A DNA stretch of 64,000 nt from Streptomyces sp. NBC_00525 (GCF_036346595.1 NZ_CP107834.1:3348001-3412000), one strand, 5' to 3'; shown: positions 51,033-60,437, numbered from the stretch's first letter. Translations and numbers: made by a program. Notes: generated from the sequence alone by a model not told the origin.

Positions 51033-51974
51033 ATGTCCAATGGTCAGTGGTACCCCCCGGAATGGCCCGGCCGGATCAGGGCCCTCGCCGCAGGCGAGCT
51101 GACGGCCGCCGTGCCCCGCCGGGCGGCCACCGTGATGCTGCTCCGGGACGGCGCCGCCGGGGGCGCACCCGCCGTCCACATGCTGCGCCGGCGCACCTCG
51201 ATGGCCTTCGCCGGAGGGGCGTACGCCTATCCGGGGGGCGGGGTGGACCCGCGCGACGACGACCGGCTCGTCGGCTGGGCCGGTCCCGCACCGGCGGCCT
51301 GGGCCGAGCGGCTGGGCGTCGGCACACCGGCCGAGGCGCAGGCGATCGTCTGCGCGGCCGTCCGCGAGACGTACGAGGAGGCCGGGGTTCTGCTCGCCGG
51401 ACCGACGCCGGAAACGGTCGTCACCGACACCACGGGCGAGGACTGGGAGGCCGACCGGGCGGCGCTGGTCTCGCGCGAGCTGTCGTTCGCCGCGTTCCTG
51501 GAGCGGCGCGGGCTGGTGCTGCGCTCGGACCTGCTCGGCGCGTGGGCGCGCTGGATCACACCCGAGTTCGAGCCGCGCCGCTACGACACCTGGTTCTTCG
51601 TCGCCGTGCTCCCCGCGGGCCAGCGCACCCGGAACGCCTCCACGGAGGCCGACCGCACGGTGTGGATCACGCCGGGCGACGCGGCCGACGGCTACGACCG
51701 GGGCGAGCTGCTGATGATGCCGCCGACCGTGGCGACGCTGCGGACGCTCCGCCCGTACGCCACCGCCGCGCGGGCGCTGGAGGCGGCGTCGGACCAGGAC
51801 CTCACCCCCGTACTCGCGCAGGCCCGCCTGGACGGCGACGAGCTGGTGCTGAGCTGGCCGGGGCACGCGGAGTTCACGAAGCACATTTCCGCAGCCGACG
51901 CGGATGAAACGCGCGGCGAGGGTGAATCGGGCAACGTGGAGCTGACGGCCGACGCGGAAGGCGGTGCGCGATGA
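51033..51974 (+). CDS. Nudix hydrolase (NUDT19-like)
   Basis: 313 residues. The Nudix box is split by an insertion: GGGVDPRDDDRL, then ~40 residues, then AAVRETYEEAGVLL with the metal-binding REtyEEaG. The early VHMLRRRTSMAFAGGAYAYP stretch resembles the CoA-diphosphatase motif, and the layout matches the large NUDT19/RP2-like group, probably acting on CoA or acyl-CoA derivatives. The C-terminal ~35 residues are acidic and disordered. It overlaps the metallo-beta-lactamase-fold gene by 4 bases (ATGA). Confidence 0.88.
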   Translation: MSNGQWYPPEWPGRIRALAAGELTAAVPRRAATVMLLRDGAAGGAPAVHMLRRRTSMAFAGGAYAYPGGGVDPRDDDRLVGWAGPAPAAWAERLGVGTPAEAQAIVCAAVRETYEEAGVLLAGPTPETVVTDTTGEDWEADRAALVSRELSFAAFLERRGLVLRSDLLGAWARWITPEFEPRRYDTWFFVAVLPAGQRTRNASTEADRTVWITPGDAADGYDRGELLMMPPTVATLRTLRPYATAARALEAASDQDLTPVLAQARLDGDELVLSWPGHAEFTKHISAADADETRGEGESGNVELTADAEGGAR

Positions 51975-52801
51975 GTGACGCTGCGGCGCTGCCCGGAGAG
52001 CCGCGCGGCGGTGTGCTCTCCGGCCCCGCCACCGCCCGTACGGTCAATGTCCTGGCACCCAACCCCTCCGCGATGACGCTGGACGGGACCAATACGTGGA
52101 TCGTCGCCGAGCCCGACTCGGACCTGGCGGTTGTCATCGATCCGGGCCCGCTGGACGAGACTCATTTGCGGGCCGTCGTCGACACCGCCGAGCGGGCCGG
52201 CCGCCGGGTCGCGCTGACGCTCCTCACCCATGGCCATCCGGACCACGCGGAGGGCGCCGCCCGGTTCGCGGAGCTGACCGGGACCAAGGTGCGGGCGCTG
52301 GACCCGGAGATGCGGCTCGGCGACGAGGGCCTGGGCACCGGTGACGTGATCACGACCGGCGGGCTGGAGATGTACGTGGTGCCGACGCCCGGCCACACGG
52401 CGGACTCGCTGTCGTTCCATCTGCCGGCCGACCGGGCGGTGCTCACCGGGGACACGATCCTCGGACGCGGAACGACCCTGGTGGCGCATCCGGACGGCCG
52501 GCTGGGCGACTATCTGGACTCGCTGCGGCGGCTGCGCTCCCTGACGGTCGACGACGGGGTGCACACGGTGCTGCCGGGGCACGGGCCGGTGCTGGAGGAC
52601 GCGCAGGGCGCGGTCGAGTTCTATCTGGCCCACCGCGCGCACCGGCTGGCCCAGGTGGAGACGGCCGTGGAGACCGGCTACCGGACCTCGGCCGAGGTGG
52701 TGGCCCATGTCTATGCCGACGTGGACCGTTCGCTGTGGCCGGCGGCGGAGCTTTCGGTGCGGGCGCAGCTGGAGTACCTGGTCGAGCACGGGCTGATCTG
52801 A
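51971..52801 (+). CDS. MBL-fold metallohydrolase (LACTB2-like)
   Basis: 276 residues. Metal motif THGHPDHAEG (HxHxDH, ~83-92), an initial TLDGTNTWIV, VVPTPGHTADS with the third His, LTGDTIL with the bridging Asp, and a late VLPGHGPV. This pattern, with the helical C-terminal winged region, matches LACTB2-type hydrolases, reported to be endoribonucleases or thioesterases. Coupled to the Nudix gene by an ATGA overlap, suggesting a shared substrate (for example nucleotide or CoA esters). Confidence 0.9.
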   Translation: MSDAAALPGEPRGGVLSGPATARTVNVLAPNPSAMTLDGTNTWIVAEPDSDLAVVIDPGPLDETHLRAVVDTAERAGRRVALTLLTHGHPDHAEGAARFAELTGTKVRALDPEMRLGDEGLGTGDVITTGGLEMYVVPTPGHTADSLSFHLPADRAVLTGDTILGRGTTLVAHPDGRLGDYLDSLRRLRSLTVDDGVHTVLPGHGPVLEDAQGAVEFYLAHRAHRLAQVETAVETGYRTSAEVVAHVYADVDRSLWPAAELSVRAQLEYLVEHGLI

Positions 52802-52831
52802 GGGCGCGTACGGAAGGACCCGCCGCACGCG

Positions 52832-52865
52832 GAAGGGGCCCCGCCGGTCGTGGCGGGGCCCCTTC
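52832..52865. terminator. Bidirectional terminator between MBL and crp genes
   Basis: GAAGGGGCCCCGCC (52832-52845) pairs perfectly with GGCGGGGCCCCTTC (52852-52865) around GGTCGT. Confidence 0.85.
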
Positions 52866-52887
52866 GCGCTCGGCGTACGGCGACGGG

Positions 52888-53562
52888 TCAGCGCGAGCGC
52901 TTGGCCAGCCGCTCCACATCCAGCAGGATCACGGCGCGGGCCTCCAGCCGCAGCCAGCCGCGGCCGGCGAAGTCCGCGAGGGCCTTGTTGACCGTCTCGC
53001 GGGAGGCGCCGACCAGCTGGGCCAGCTCCTCCTGCGTCAGGTCGTGCACCACGTGGATGCCTTCCTCGGACTGGACGCCGAAGCGGCGCGACAGGTCCAG
53101 GAGAGCGCGGGCGACACGGCCGGGGACGTCGGAGAAGACCAGGTCGGACATCTGGTCGTTGGTCTTGCGCAGCCGCCGGGCGACGGCGCGCAGCAGGGCC
53201 GTGGCCACCTCGGGGCGCGCGTTGAGCCAGGGCTGCAGGTCGCCGTGGCCCAGGCCGAGGAGCTTGACCTCGGTCAGCGCGGTGGCGGTGGCCGTGCGCG
53301 GGCCGGGGTCGAAGAGCGACAGCTCGCCGATCAGCTCGCCGGGACCGAGGACCGCCAGCATGTTCTCTCGACCGTCGGGGGAGGTGCGGTGGAGCTTCAC
53401 CTTGCCCTCGGTGACCACGTAGAGGCGGTCGCCGGGATCGCCCTCGTGGAACAGCGCGTCGCCGCGCGCGAGGGTCACCTCACTCATCGAGGCGCGGAGC
53501 TCCGCGGCCTGCTCGTCATCGAGCGCCGCGAAAAGCGGGGCGCGCCGCAGAACGTCGTCCAC
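52888..53562 (-). CDS. crp: Crp/Fnr family regulator (cAMP receptor protein)
   Basis: 224 residues. Cyclic-nucleotide domain ~10-125 (FHEGDPGDRLYVVTEGKVKL, then GPGELIGELSLFDPGPRTATA, whose GELS-x7-RTATA is the phosphate-binding cassette), dimer helix ~125-145, and a C-terminal helix-turn-helix TQEELAQLVGASRETVNKAL. Streptomyces has one main Crp controlling germination and antibiotic precursor supply; length and neighbours (nth) fit it. GTG start after AAGGAGAG. Confidence 0.94.
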   Translation of the reverse strand: MDDVLRRAPLFAALDDEQAAELRASMSEVTLARGDALFHEGDPGDRLYVVTEGKVKLHRTSPDGRENMLAVLGPGELIGELSLFDPGPRTATATALTEVKLLGLGHGDLQPWLNARPEVATALLRAVARRLRKTNDQMSDLVFSDVPGRVARALLDLSRRFGVQSEEGIHVVHDLTQEELAQLVGASRETVNKALADFAGRGWLRLEARAVILLDVERLAKRSR

Positions 53563-53755
53563 GAGTTCTCTCCTTGTCGGCCTGTCCAGGGAACCGTGGT
53601 CCCCATCATGCCGGACGGTAAAACAGTGCGATCAATCACAAACCAGTTTGACGCACGTGCGTGCCGAGGGGTACGGCAGGGGGCCGATTGGGGGTGGATC
53701 ACCGGTGACCGGGGCGGATGTCAGTGCCGGGCTCTAGGCTGGCCGGGAGTCCGGG

Positions 53756-54760
53756 ATGCCGGTGAGAGCGCAGGCCAAGGGGGCTGAGGGAGTGTCGGAG
53801 GGCCATGATTCCGCTGTGGGCGAACAGGGTGCGGGCGACCGGAAGAACCTGAAGAAAACGGCGGAAAGCCGGTCCGGCGCGAAGGCCGTGAAGGCCGTGA
53901 AGGCCGCGAAGAGCGCGAAAGACGTGAAGGCCGCGAAGAGTGCGAAGGAAGGACCGGCGGCCGGGGCCGCGGGGCCGAAGCGGAAGCCGGGCCGACCGGA
54001 ATCGCATCTGGCGATGGTCCGTCGGGCCCGCCGGATCAACCGCGAACTGGCCGAGATCTACCCGTACGCCCACCCCGAGCTGGACTTCCGGAATCCGTTC
54101 GAACTGCTGGTCGCCACGGTCCTCTCCGCCCAGACCACCGATCTGAGGGTCAACCAGACCACCCCGGCCCTCTTCGCCGCCCACCCCACCCCCGAGGACA
54201 TGGCCTCCGCCGTTCCGGAGGAGTTGGAGGAGCTGATCCGGCCGACCGGCTTCTTCCGTGCCAAGGCGAAATCGCTCCTCGGCCTGTCCGCCATGCTCCG
54301 GGACGACTTCGGCGGCGAGGTGCCGGGGCGGCTGGAGGATCTCGTCAAGCTCCCGGGAGTCGGCCGGAAGACGGCCAACGTGGTGCTGGGCAATGCCTTC
54401 GGAGTCCCCGGAATCACGGTGGACACGCACTTCGGTCGGCTGGTCCGGCGGTGGAAGTGGACCGAGCAGGAGGACCCGGAGAAGGTCGAGGCGGAGATCG
54501 CGGCCATCTTCCCCAGGAGCGAGTGGACCATGCTCTCGCACCGCGTCATCTTCCACGGCCGCCGCGTCTGCCACGCCCGCAGGCCCGCCTGCGGCGCCTG
54601 CCCGATCGCCCCGCTCTGCCCCGCGTACGGCGAGGGCGAGACCGACCCGGAGAAGGCCCGCAAGCTGCTGAAGTACGAGATGGGCGGCCGGCCGGGCCAG
54701 CGGCTGAACCCGCCGCCGGACTATCCGGGAAGCCCGGCCCCTCCGCTCGGCGCCGGCTGA
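53756..54760 (+). CDS. nth: Endonuclease III with Lys/Ala-rich N-terminal extension
   Basis: 334 residues, versus ~211 for E. coli Nth. The core (~84-310) has [14 protein letters not shown], the helix-hairpin-helix [14 protein letters not shown] with catalytic Lys, [11 protein letters not shown] with catalytic Asp, and a [4Fe-4S] ligand set C-x6-C-x2-C-x5-C ([17 protein letters not shown]). It removes oxidised pyrimidines and nicks abasic DNA. Residues ~30-66 are repeats of [12 protein letters not shown] type, and KRKPGRP at ~75-81 resembles an AT-hook. The extension is probably disordered and DNA-binding. GGGAG precedes ATG 53756. Confidence 0.93.
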   Translation: MPVRAQAKGAEGVSEGHDSAVGEQGAGDRKNLKKTAESRSGAKAVKAVKAAKSAKDVKAAKSAKEGPAAGAAGPKRKPGRPESHLAMVRRARRINRELAEIYPYAHPELDFRNPFELLVATVLSAQTTDLRVNQTTPALFAAHPTPEDMASAVPEELEELIRPTGFFRAKAKSLLGLSAMLRDDFGGEVPGRLEDLVKLPGVGRKTANVVLGNAFGVPGITVDTHFGRLVRRWKWTEQEDPEKVEAEIAAIFPRSEWTMLSHRVIFHGRRVCHARRPACGACPIAPLCPAYGEGETDPEKARKLLKYEMGGRPGQRLNPPPDYPGSPAPPLGAG

Positions 54761-54822
54761 CGCGTACCGCCGCTGCGGAACGAATCGCGGGACGACAGGC
54801 GTTGTGAGACGGAGGGGTGCCC

Positions 54823-55593
54823 ATGAAGACGCATGAACCCGGCACGGAACGGCAGGGCCAGGAACGGCACGGCGACGCGGACCGCCGCGCCCCGGTGGCG
54901 CACGGAAGCGCCGAGTACGGCGGCTCCCCGGTGGCCGTCTCGGAAGAGGGCCTGCCCGGCTGGCTCGACCCCGTCGCCCACGCCGCGCGGACCGTACGGC
55001 CCCAGCAGCTCAGCCGCTTCCTGCCGCCCGCGAGCGGTGCGGGACGCCAGTCGGCCGTGCTCGTCCTGTTCGGCGAGGGCGCGCGCGGCCCCGAGCTGCT
55101 GCTGATGGAGCGGGCCGGAAGCCTGCGCTCCCATCCGGGCCAGCCGTCCTTCCCCGGCGGCTCGCTCGACCCGGAGGACGGCGACCCGGCGACCACCGGA
55201 CCGCTCCGGGCCGCGCTGCGGGAGGCCGAGGAGGAGACCGGGCTCGATCCGGGCGGGGTGCAGCTCTTCGGCGTCCTGCCGCGGCTCTACATCCCGGTGA
55301 GCGGCTTCGTCGTGGCGCCCGTCCTCGGCTGGTGGCGTACACCCAGCCCGGTCGGGGTCGTCGATCCGGGTGAGACCGCGAGGGTGTTCACCGTCCCCGT
55401 GGCGGATCTCACGGACCCGGCCAACCGGGCGACGGCCATCCACCCCAGCGGCCACCGGGGCCCGGCATTCCTGGTCGAATCGGCACTCGTCTGGGGGTTC
55501 ACGGCCGGCGTGATCGACCGGATTCTGCACTTCGCGGGCTGGGAACGCCCGTGGGACAGGGCCAGGCAGGTGCCGCTCGACTGGCGCGCATGA
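54823..55593 (+). CDS. Nudix hydrolase, CoA pyrophosphatase type
   Basis: 256 residues. The CoA-specific UPF0035 motif is LLMERAGSLRSHPGQPSFPGG, followed by the Nudix box GGSLDPEDGD...ALREAEEETGL. NudL-type enzymes split CoA and acyl-CoA to phosphopantetheine and 3',5'-ADP. An N-terminal ~55-residue charged segment is variable. ATG 54823 has GGAGGGG 5 bases upstream; the GTG at 54817 overlaps that site. It lies between nth and the MarP protease gene, an order I recall as conserved. Confidence 0.92.
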   Translation: MKTHEPGTERQGQERHGDADRRAPVAHGSAEYGGSPVAVSEEGLPGWLDPVAHAARTVRPQQLSRFLPPASGAGRQSAVLVLFGEGARGPELLLMERAGSLRSHPGQPSFPGGSLDPEDGDPATTGPLRAALREAEEETGLDPGGVQLFGVLPRLYIPVSGFVVAPVLGWWRTPSPVGVVDPGETARVFTVPVADLTDPANRATAIHPSGHRGPAFLVESALVWGFTAGVIDRILHFAGWERPWDRARQVPLDWRA

Positions 55594-55682
55594 CAGGCTG
55601 ACTTCCGTGCTCCGCAGGTCCGGGCCCGCCCGGAGCCGCGGAGGCGTACGGGCCCGGTGACGAATCTGCGAGGCTATAGACG

Positions 55683-56888
55683 GTGAACGTGCTGGACATC
55701 CTGCTGCTGGCCGGCGCCGTGTGGTTCGCGGTCATCGGCTACCGCCAGGGGTTCGTCGTCGGCATTCTGTCGGTGATCGGGTTCCTGGGCGGCGGTCTCG
55801 TCGCCGTCTACCTCCTGCCGGTCCTGTGGGACCAGCTGACGGACGGTTCGGAGGTCTCCTCGACCGCGGCCGTCGTCGCGGTCGTCATCGTGATCGTGTG
55901 CGCGTCGGTGGGCCAGGCGTTCACCACCCACCTCGGCAACAAGCTCCGCCGGCACATCACCTGGTCGCCCGCGCGCGCCCTGGACGCGACCGGCGGCGCC
56001 CTGGTCAACGTGGTGGCGATGCTGCTGGTCGCCTGGCTGATCGGCTCCGCCCTGGCGGGCACCTCGCTGCCGACGCTCGGCAAGGAGGTCCGCAACTCCT
56101 CGGTCCTGCTGGGCGTCTCCCGTGTGATGCCGCCCCAGGCGTCCACCTGGTTCACGGACTTCTCCTCGGTCCTCGCGCAGAACGGCTTCCCGCAGGTCTT
56201 CAGCCCCTTCGCCAACGAACCGATCACCGAGGTCAGGGCCCCTGATCCGGCCCTGGTGGGCAGCCCGGTCGCGGCGCGCGCCAAGCAGTCCATCGTCAAG
56301 GTCGTGGGTACGGCCCCGAGCTGCGGCAAGGTCCTCGAAGGCACCGGCTTCGTGTTCGCCGACCGCCGTGTCATGACCAACGCCCACGTCGTCGGCGGCG
56401 TCGACGAGCCGACCGTCCAGATCGGCGGCCAGGGACGCCTGTACGACGCGAAGGTCGTCCTCTACGACTGGCAGCGCGACATCGCCGTGCTCGACGTGCC
56501 CGACCTCGACGCGAAGCCGCTGCGGTTCGCCGACACCGAACGTGACGCGGAGTCGGGGGACAGCGCCATCGTCGCGGGCTTCCCGGAGAACGGCTCGTAC
56601 GACGTACGCTCCGCGCGCGTCCGGGCCCGCATCGACGCCAACGGCCCCGACATCTACCACCGGGGCACGGTCCGCCGCGATGTGTACTCCCTCTACACCA
56701 CCGTCCGTCAGGGCAACTCCGGCGGCCCGCTGCTGACCCCCGAAGGCAAGGTGTACGGGGTCGTGTTCGCCAAGTCGCTCGACGACCCGGACACCGGCTA
56801 CGCGCTGACGGCGGACGAGATCCGCGAGGACATCGCACGGGGCCGCACGGCCAACCAGCAGGTCGACAGCCAGGGGTGCGCGCTCTAG
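55683..56888 (+). CDS. MarP-type membrane serine protease (CvpA domain plus trypsin-like domain)
   Basis: 401 residues. Four membrane helices (~1-150, starting NVLDILLLAGAVWFAVIGYR) form a CvpA-like domain; a periplasmic chymotrypsin-fold protease follows (~195-385) with His in MTNAHVVGG, Asp in QRDIAVLDV and Ser in RQGNSGGPLL. A Cys in APSCGKV and another at the C-terminus may form a disulfide, as in mycobacterial MarP (Rv3671c), which protects against acid and oxidative stress by processing cell-wall hydrolases. GTG start two bases after a TATAGA. Confidence 0.93.
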   Translation: MNVLDILLLAGAVWFAVIGYRQGFVVGILSVIGFLGGGLVAVYLLPVLWDQLTDGSEVSSTAAVVAVVIVIVCASVGQAFTTHLGNKLRRHITWSPARALDATGGALVNVVAMLLVAWLIGSALAGTSLPTLGKEVRNSSVLLGVSRVMPPQASTWFTDFSSVLAQNGFPQVFSPFANEPITEVRAPDPALVGSPVAARAKQSIVKVVGTAPSCGKVLEGTGFVFADRRVMTNAHVVGGVDEPTVQIGGQGRLYDAKVVLYDWQRDIAVLDVPDLDAKPLRFADTERDAESGDSAIVAGFPENGSYDVRSARVRARIDANGPDIYHRGTVRRDVYSLYTTVRQGNSGGPLLTPEGKVYGVVFAKSLDDPDTGYALTADEIREDIARGRTANQQVDSQGCAL

Positions 56889-57264
56889 CCGGCGTCTGCC
56901 GGACACCGCTGGGGAGCGCTGGGGAGCGCGCCGCCGGGCGGTCCCGTGCGCGGTGTCAGTTACGGGGATGGCGCAGCCGCGCCGAGACCCAGCGGGCCCT
57001 GCGGCGCAGGATGCGCGAGATGCCGAGCCGGGGATCGTCCACAACGTGCATAGCCTGCACCCGGCCCTGGAGGCCGTCCCCCTCATGAATGCCCGTAACC
57101 GCCGTGGCGGTCGAGCGACGGTTGCGTGCTGCGTCACCGAAGTCGTGCGTCCAGCCCATACCGGGACGTCTGCCCGTGCCTCATGGTCCGTAACCGTCTG
57201 TCCGTCAGCCAATTGGCCTATGCGCCGGGCACGTGGCCATTTCTCGGACACGCGTGCCCATCGG
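56889..57264. other. Intergenic region between marP-like and hydrolase genes
   Basis: 376 bases between convergent genes. It contains no strong terminator. One weak small ORF (listed separately) lies on the minus strand; otherwise nothing recognised. Confidence 0.5.
56956..57051 (-). CDS. Possible small Arg-rich protein, 31 residues
   Basis: ATG 57051 to TGA 56956 encodes a basic peptide (MHVVDDPRLGISRILRRRAR...) with nine Arg, and an in-frame extension to 57159 also exists. Third-position GC is about 80 percent, lower than in neighbouring genes, and no good Shine-Dalgarno precedes it. It may be spurious. Confidence 0.22.
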   Translation of the reverse strand: MHVVDDPRLGISRILRRRARWVSARLRHPRN

Positions 57265-58293
57265 CTAGCGGTCGGGCTCGGAATCCTTGAGCCAGTTGAT
57301 GAGTTCGGCCGAGAACCCGGCCGGGTCCTCCTCGTGCGGGAAGTGACCGAGACCGTCGAAAAGTCGCCAACGGTAGGGCGCCTCGACATACTCGCCGGAC
57401 CCGGCCGAACTGCGGGTGCGGACCGCCGGATCGAGTGAACCGTGCAGGTGGAGCGTCGGCACCCGGACCGGCCGCTTCATGCGCCGGTTGAACTGGATGC
57501 CGTCGGGACGAGCCAGCGAGCGCACCATCCAGCGGTACGGCTCGATCGAGCAGTGTGCCGTCGAGGGGATGCTCATCGCCCGCCGGTAGACGCCCAGCGT
57601 CGCCTCGTCGGGGAAGTCCGCCTTGCCCGGTCCCGCCCAGTCGCTGATCAGGCGCGCCACCAACGCGGCGTCGTCGGCCACCAGCTGACGTTCCGGCAGC
57701 CACGGCCGCTGAAAGCCCCAGATGTACGAGCCGGCCCGCGACTGGGCGAAGTCGGAGAGCATCGAGGAGCGCCACCGCCTGGGGTGGGGCATCGAGGAGA
57801 CGACCAGCCGGCGCACCAGCTTCGGGCGCATCACGGCGGCCGTCCAGGCCAGGTAGCCGCCCATGTCGTGGCCGACCAGGGCGGCGTCCGGCTCACCGAG
57901 CGACCTGACCACACCGGTGATGTCGAGGGCCAGATTGGCGGGATCGTAGCCGCGGGGGGTGCGGTCGCTGCCGCCGACGCCGCGCAGATCCATCGCCACG
58001 GCCCGGAATCCGGCCTCGGCGAGTGCGGGCAACTGGTGGCGCCAGGTCCACCAGAACTGCGGGAAGCCGTGCAGGAGAAGAACCAGCGGCCCTTCACCCA
58101 TTTCGGCGATGTGGAAGCGGGCGCCGTTCGCCGCGACGTCCCGGTGGGTCCACGGCCCGTCGAGGCGTACGGGGCCGCCGGCCGGGGCGAAGGGGGCGGA
58201 TTCCGCCGGTGCGGCCGGGCGCGCACGGCCCGCCCGGTCCGCCCGGTCCTCCGGGCCCAGGGGGCCGACTGCGCTGGAATCGGGGACGGTCAT
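57265..58293 (-). CDS. Alpha/beta hydrolase, epoxide-hydrolase-like
   Basis: 342 residues. A variable Pro/Ala N-terminus precedes LVLLLHGFPQFWWTWRHQLP (oxyanion HGFP), MDLRGVGGSDRT, the nucleophile elbow GHDMGG where Asp replaces Ser (the mark of epoxide hydrolases and haloalkane dehalogenases), and the late LHLHGSLDPAV and GLGHFPHEE with the catalytic His. The oxyanion motif with Phe-Pro favours an epoxide hydrolase. Its start overlaps the holin-like gene (ATGA). Confidence 0.9.
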   Translation of the reverse strand: MTVPDSSAVGPLGPEDRADRAGRARPAAPAESAPFAPAGGPVRLDGPWTHRDVAANGARFHIAEMGEGPLVLLLHGFPQFWWTWRHQLPALAEAGFRAVAMDLRGVGGSDRTPRGYDPANLALDITGVVRSLGEPDAALVGHDMGGYLAWTAAVMRPKLVRRLVVSSMPHPRRWRSSMLSDFAQSRAGSYIWGFQRPWLPERQLVADDAALVARLISDWAGPGKADFPDEATLGVYRRAMSIPSTAHCSIEPYRWMVRSLARPDGIQFNRRMKRPVRVPTLHLHGSLDPAVRTRSSAGSGEYVEAPYRWRLFDGLGHFPHEEDPAGFSAELINWLKDSEPDR

Positions 58294-58820
58294 GTGGACG
58301 AGCGTGCCACAGCGGACGCCTTGTCCCGGACCGGTGCGCTCTCGATGGCGCGGTCGGAGCGGGTGCTGCCGCCCACCGGGAGGATGGCGTCGGCTGCGGT
58401 CTCCGGGCGGGGGTGCGGCTTGACGCCCTGCAGGACAGCGGCGGTCTGCTTGGCGGACGCGATGGACTTCTCCGGCGGCTTGACCTTCTTGATCTTCGCG
58501 TAGCCGAACAGCGCGAGCAGGATGCCCAGCAGGATGAACGCGCCGCCGACGATCAGGAACGACCAGGCCAGCCCGAGCCCCAGATTGTGGATGCCGTACG
58601 CGGCCGCGAAGCTCAGCACCGGGATGGAGAACAGGATCAGCACGCCCGTGACGATGAAGGCCACACTGCCGATGACGCCGCGCTTGACGTCCTGCCGCAC
58701 CTCGGCCTTGGCCAGGGCGATTTCGTCGTGCACCAGCGCCGACAGCTCGGCCGTCGCCGACGCGACCAACTGGCCGAGACTGCGGTCGGCGCTGCCCGCG
58801 TAATTGCCGGGGTCGCTCAT
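58290..58820 (-). CDS. Phage-holin-superfamily membrane protein (Phage_holin_3_6)
   Basis: 176 residues. An amphipathic N-terminal helix (LGQLVASATAELSALVHDEI, LAKAEVRQDVKRG) is followed by two membrane helices (~50-75 and ~84-108) and a basic, Ala-rich tail. This is the Phage_holin_3_6 family, which despite the name is common in actinobacterial and cyanobacterial chromosomes without lytic function. It lies in an operon with nhaA and the hydrolase; no phage genes surround it. Confidence 0.9.
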   Translation of the reverse strand: MSDPGNYAGSADRSLGQLVASATAELSALVHDEIALAKAEVRQDVKRGVIGSVAFIVTGVLILFSIPVLSFAAAYGIHNLGLGLAWSFLIVGGAFILLGILLALFGYAKIKKVKPPEKSIASAKQTAAVLQGVKPHPRPETAADAILPVGGSTRSDRAIESAPVRDKASAVARSST

Positions 58821-58859
58821 CCCTGACTCCCTCTCCCGTTCAACGTGTCCGATGTCAGA

Positions 58860-60266
58860 TCATGCCGGACTGTCCGGCTTGCTGCTCGCTGCCCCCGCCA
58901 GTCGGGCACGGCGGCGGTGCTCGGCCGCCTTCTCCTCGTAGATCGCGGCCATTCTCAGGTGGTACGCGGGATCGTCCTGTTCGTAGACGTCCGGTACCCC
59001 GGAACCGTCCTCGTCGAGCTCCTCGGCGTCGGACAGTGCCCGGTACTTCCGTACCCGGAGTTTGAGCAGTACACCGGAGAGTACGGCGGCGATGAGGGAG
59101 CCGAGCAGAACCGACGCCTTGATCTCGTTGATCATGTCGTCGTCACCGGCGAAGGCCAGCTCACCGATCAGCAGCGACACGGTGAAGCCGATGCCGGCGA
59201 GGGTGGCGACGGCGAAGACGTCGGCCCAGGCCAGATCCTTGTTGAGTTCGGCCTTGGTGAGCCGGGTGGTCAGCCATGTACCGCCGAAGACCCCGATGGT
59301 CTTGCCTGCGACGAGCCCCAGGACGACCCCGAGGGTCTCGGGCCGGTTGAACACGCCCGCCAACGCACCGCCGGAGAGGGAGACGCCTGCGGAGAAGAGC
59401 GCGAAGACCGGCACGGCGAACCCCGCGGACAGGGGATGCACCAGGTGCTCGACCTGTTCGCCCGGCGAATGCTCCTCGCCCTCGCGCCGGGTGCAGCGCA
59501 GCATCAGGCCCATGGCGACACCGGCGATGGTGGCGTGGATGCCGCTGTTGTACATCAGGCCCCAGATGAGCAGGGCGAGCGGTACGTAGACGTACCAGCC
59601 GCGCACGCCCAGGCGGAGCAGCAGGTAGAAGACGCCCAGGCCGACGAAGGCGCCGCCGAGCGCCAGGAAGTCGATGTCCTCGGTGAAGAAGATCGCGATG
59701 ACCAGGATCGCGAAGAGGTCGTCCACGACGGCGAGGGTGAGCAGGAAGGCCCGGAGCGCGGCCGGCAGCGAGGTGCCGATGACGGCGAGGACGGCGAGGG
59801 CGAAGGCGATGTCGGTGGCGGTGGGGACGGCCCAGCCGCTGGCGGAGCCGTCGCCGGCCACGTTCACCAGCGTGTAGACGAGCGCGGGGACGATCATGCC
59901 GCAGAGCGCGGCGGCCACGGGCAGCGCCGCCGCCTTGGGGTCGCGCAGCTCGCCCGCCACGAGTTCGCGTTTGAGTTCGACGCCGGCGACGAAGAAGAAG
60001 ACGGCGAGCAGGCCGTCGGCGGCCCAGTGCGCCACGGAGAGGTTCAGTCCGAGGCTCCCGGGTCCGATGTGGAAGTGGCTGACGGCCTCGTAGCTCTTGC
60101 CGGCGGTGTTGGCCCACACCAGCGCCGCCACCGCCGCGACCAGCAGGATGACGCCCCCGACGGTCTCCGTGCGCAGGGCCTCGGCGACGTAGTTGCGCTC
60201 GGGCAGCGGAAGCCGCCCCAGAAAGGTGCGGCGGGGGCCGGGGGGTGCGGGGGTGGACGCGGTCAC
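58860..60266 (-). CDS. nhaA: Na+/H+ antiporter NhaA
   Basis: 468 residues with about twelve membrane helices. The paired Asp of the ion site are in TLAVVDDLFAILVIAIFF; other NhaA marks are FFFVAGVELKRELVAGELRD, PTATDIAFALAVLAVIG and HATIAGVAMGLML. It exports Na+ using the proton gradient for pH and salt balance. GTG 60266 is chosen over ATG 60356 because GGAGG (60280-60276) is 9 bases upstream; the longer form would add 30 residues of low coding quality. The soluble C-terminal ~60 residues are acidic then basic. First gene of a three-gene run. Confidence 0.95.
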   Translation of the reverse strand: MTASTPAPPGPRRTFLGRLPLPERNYVAEALRTETVGGVILLVAAVAALVWANTAGKSYEAVSHFHIGPGSLGLNLSVAHWAADGLLAVFFFVAGVELKRELVAGELRDPKAAALPVAAALCGMIVPALVYTLVNVAGDGSASGWAVPTATDIAFALAVLAVIGTSLPAALRAFLLTLAVVDDLFAILVIAIFFTEDIDFLALGGAFVGLGVFYLLLRLGVRGWYVYVPLALLIWGLMYNSGIHATIAGVAMGLMLRCTRREGEEHSPGEQVEHLVHPLSAGFAVPVFALFSAGVSLSGGALAGVFNRPETLGVVLGLVAGKTIGVFGGTWLTTRLTKAELNKDLAWADVFAVATLAGIGFTVSLLIGELAFAGDDDMINEIKASVLLGSLIAAVLSGVLLKLRVRKYRALSDAEELDEDGSGVPDVYEQDDPAYHLRMAAIYEEKAAEHRRRARLAGAASSKPDSPA

Positions 60267-60437
60267 GGGGGGAGACCTCCGGGTCGGTACGGCAGCGATG
60301 GCATGGCTGATGCACTTGCCGACCAGACTTCCCGGCACCCCTGTGGAAATTTTCATTTCTTTTGACGATCAACTGCCACTGTACCCGTGGGGCCCGGAGG
60401 CGGGGGTGCGTGGGAGCGGTGATCTTCCCCCCCGGTG

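Noticed and set aside
58290..58820. Holin-like gene as evidence of a prophage
   Set aside because: The Phage_holin_3_6 family is common in chromosomes; neighbours are nhaA and an epoxide hydrolase, and no phage structural genes occur.
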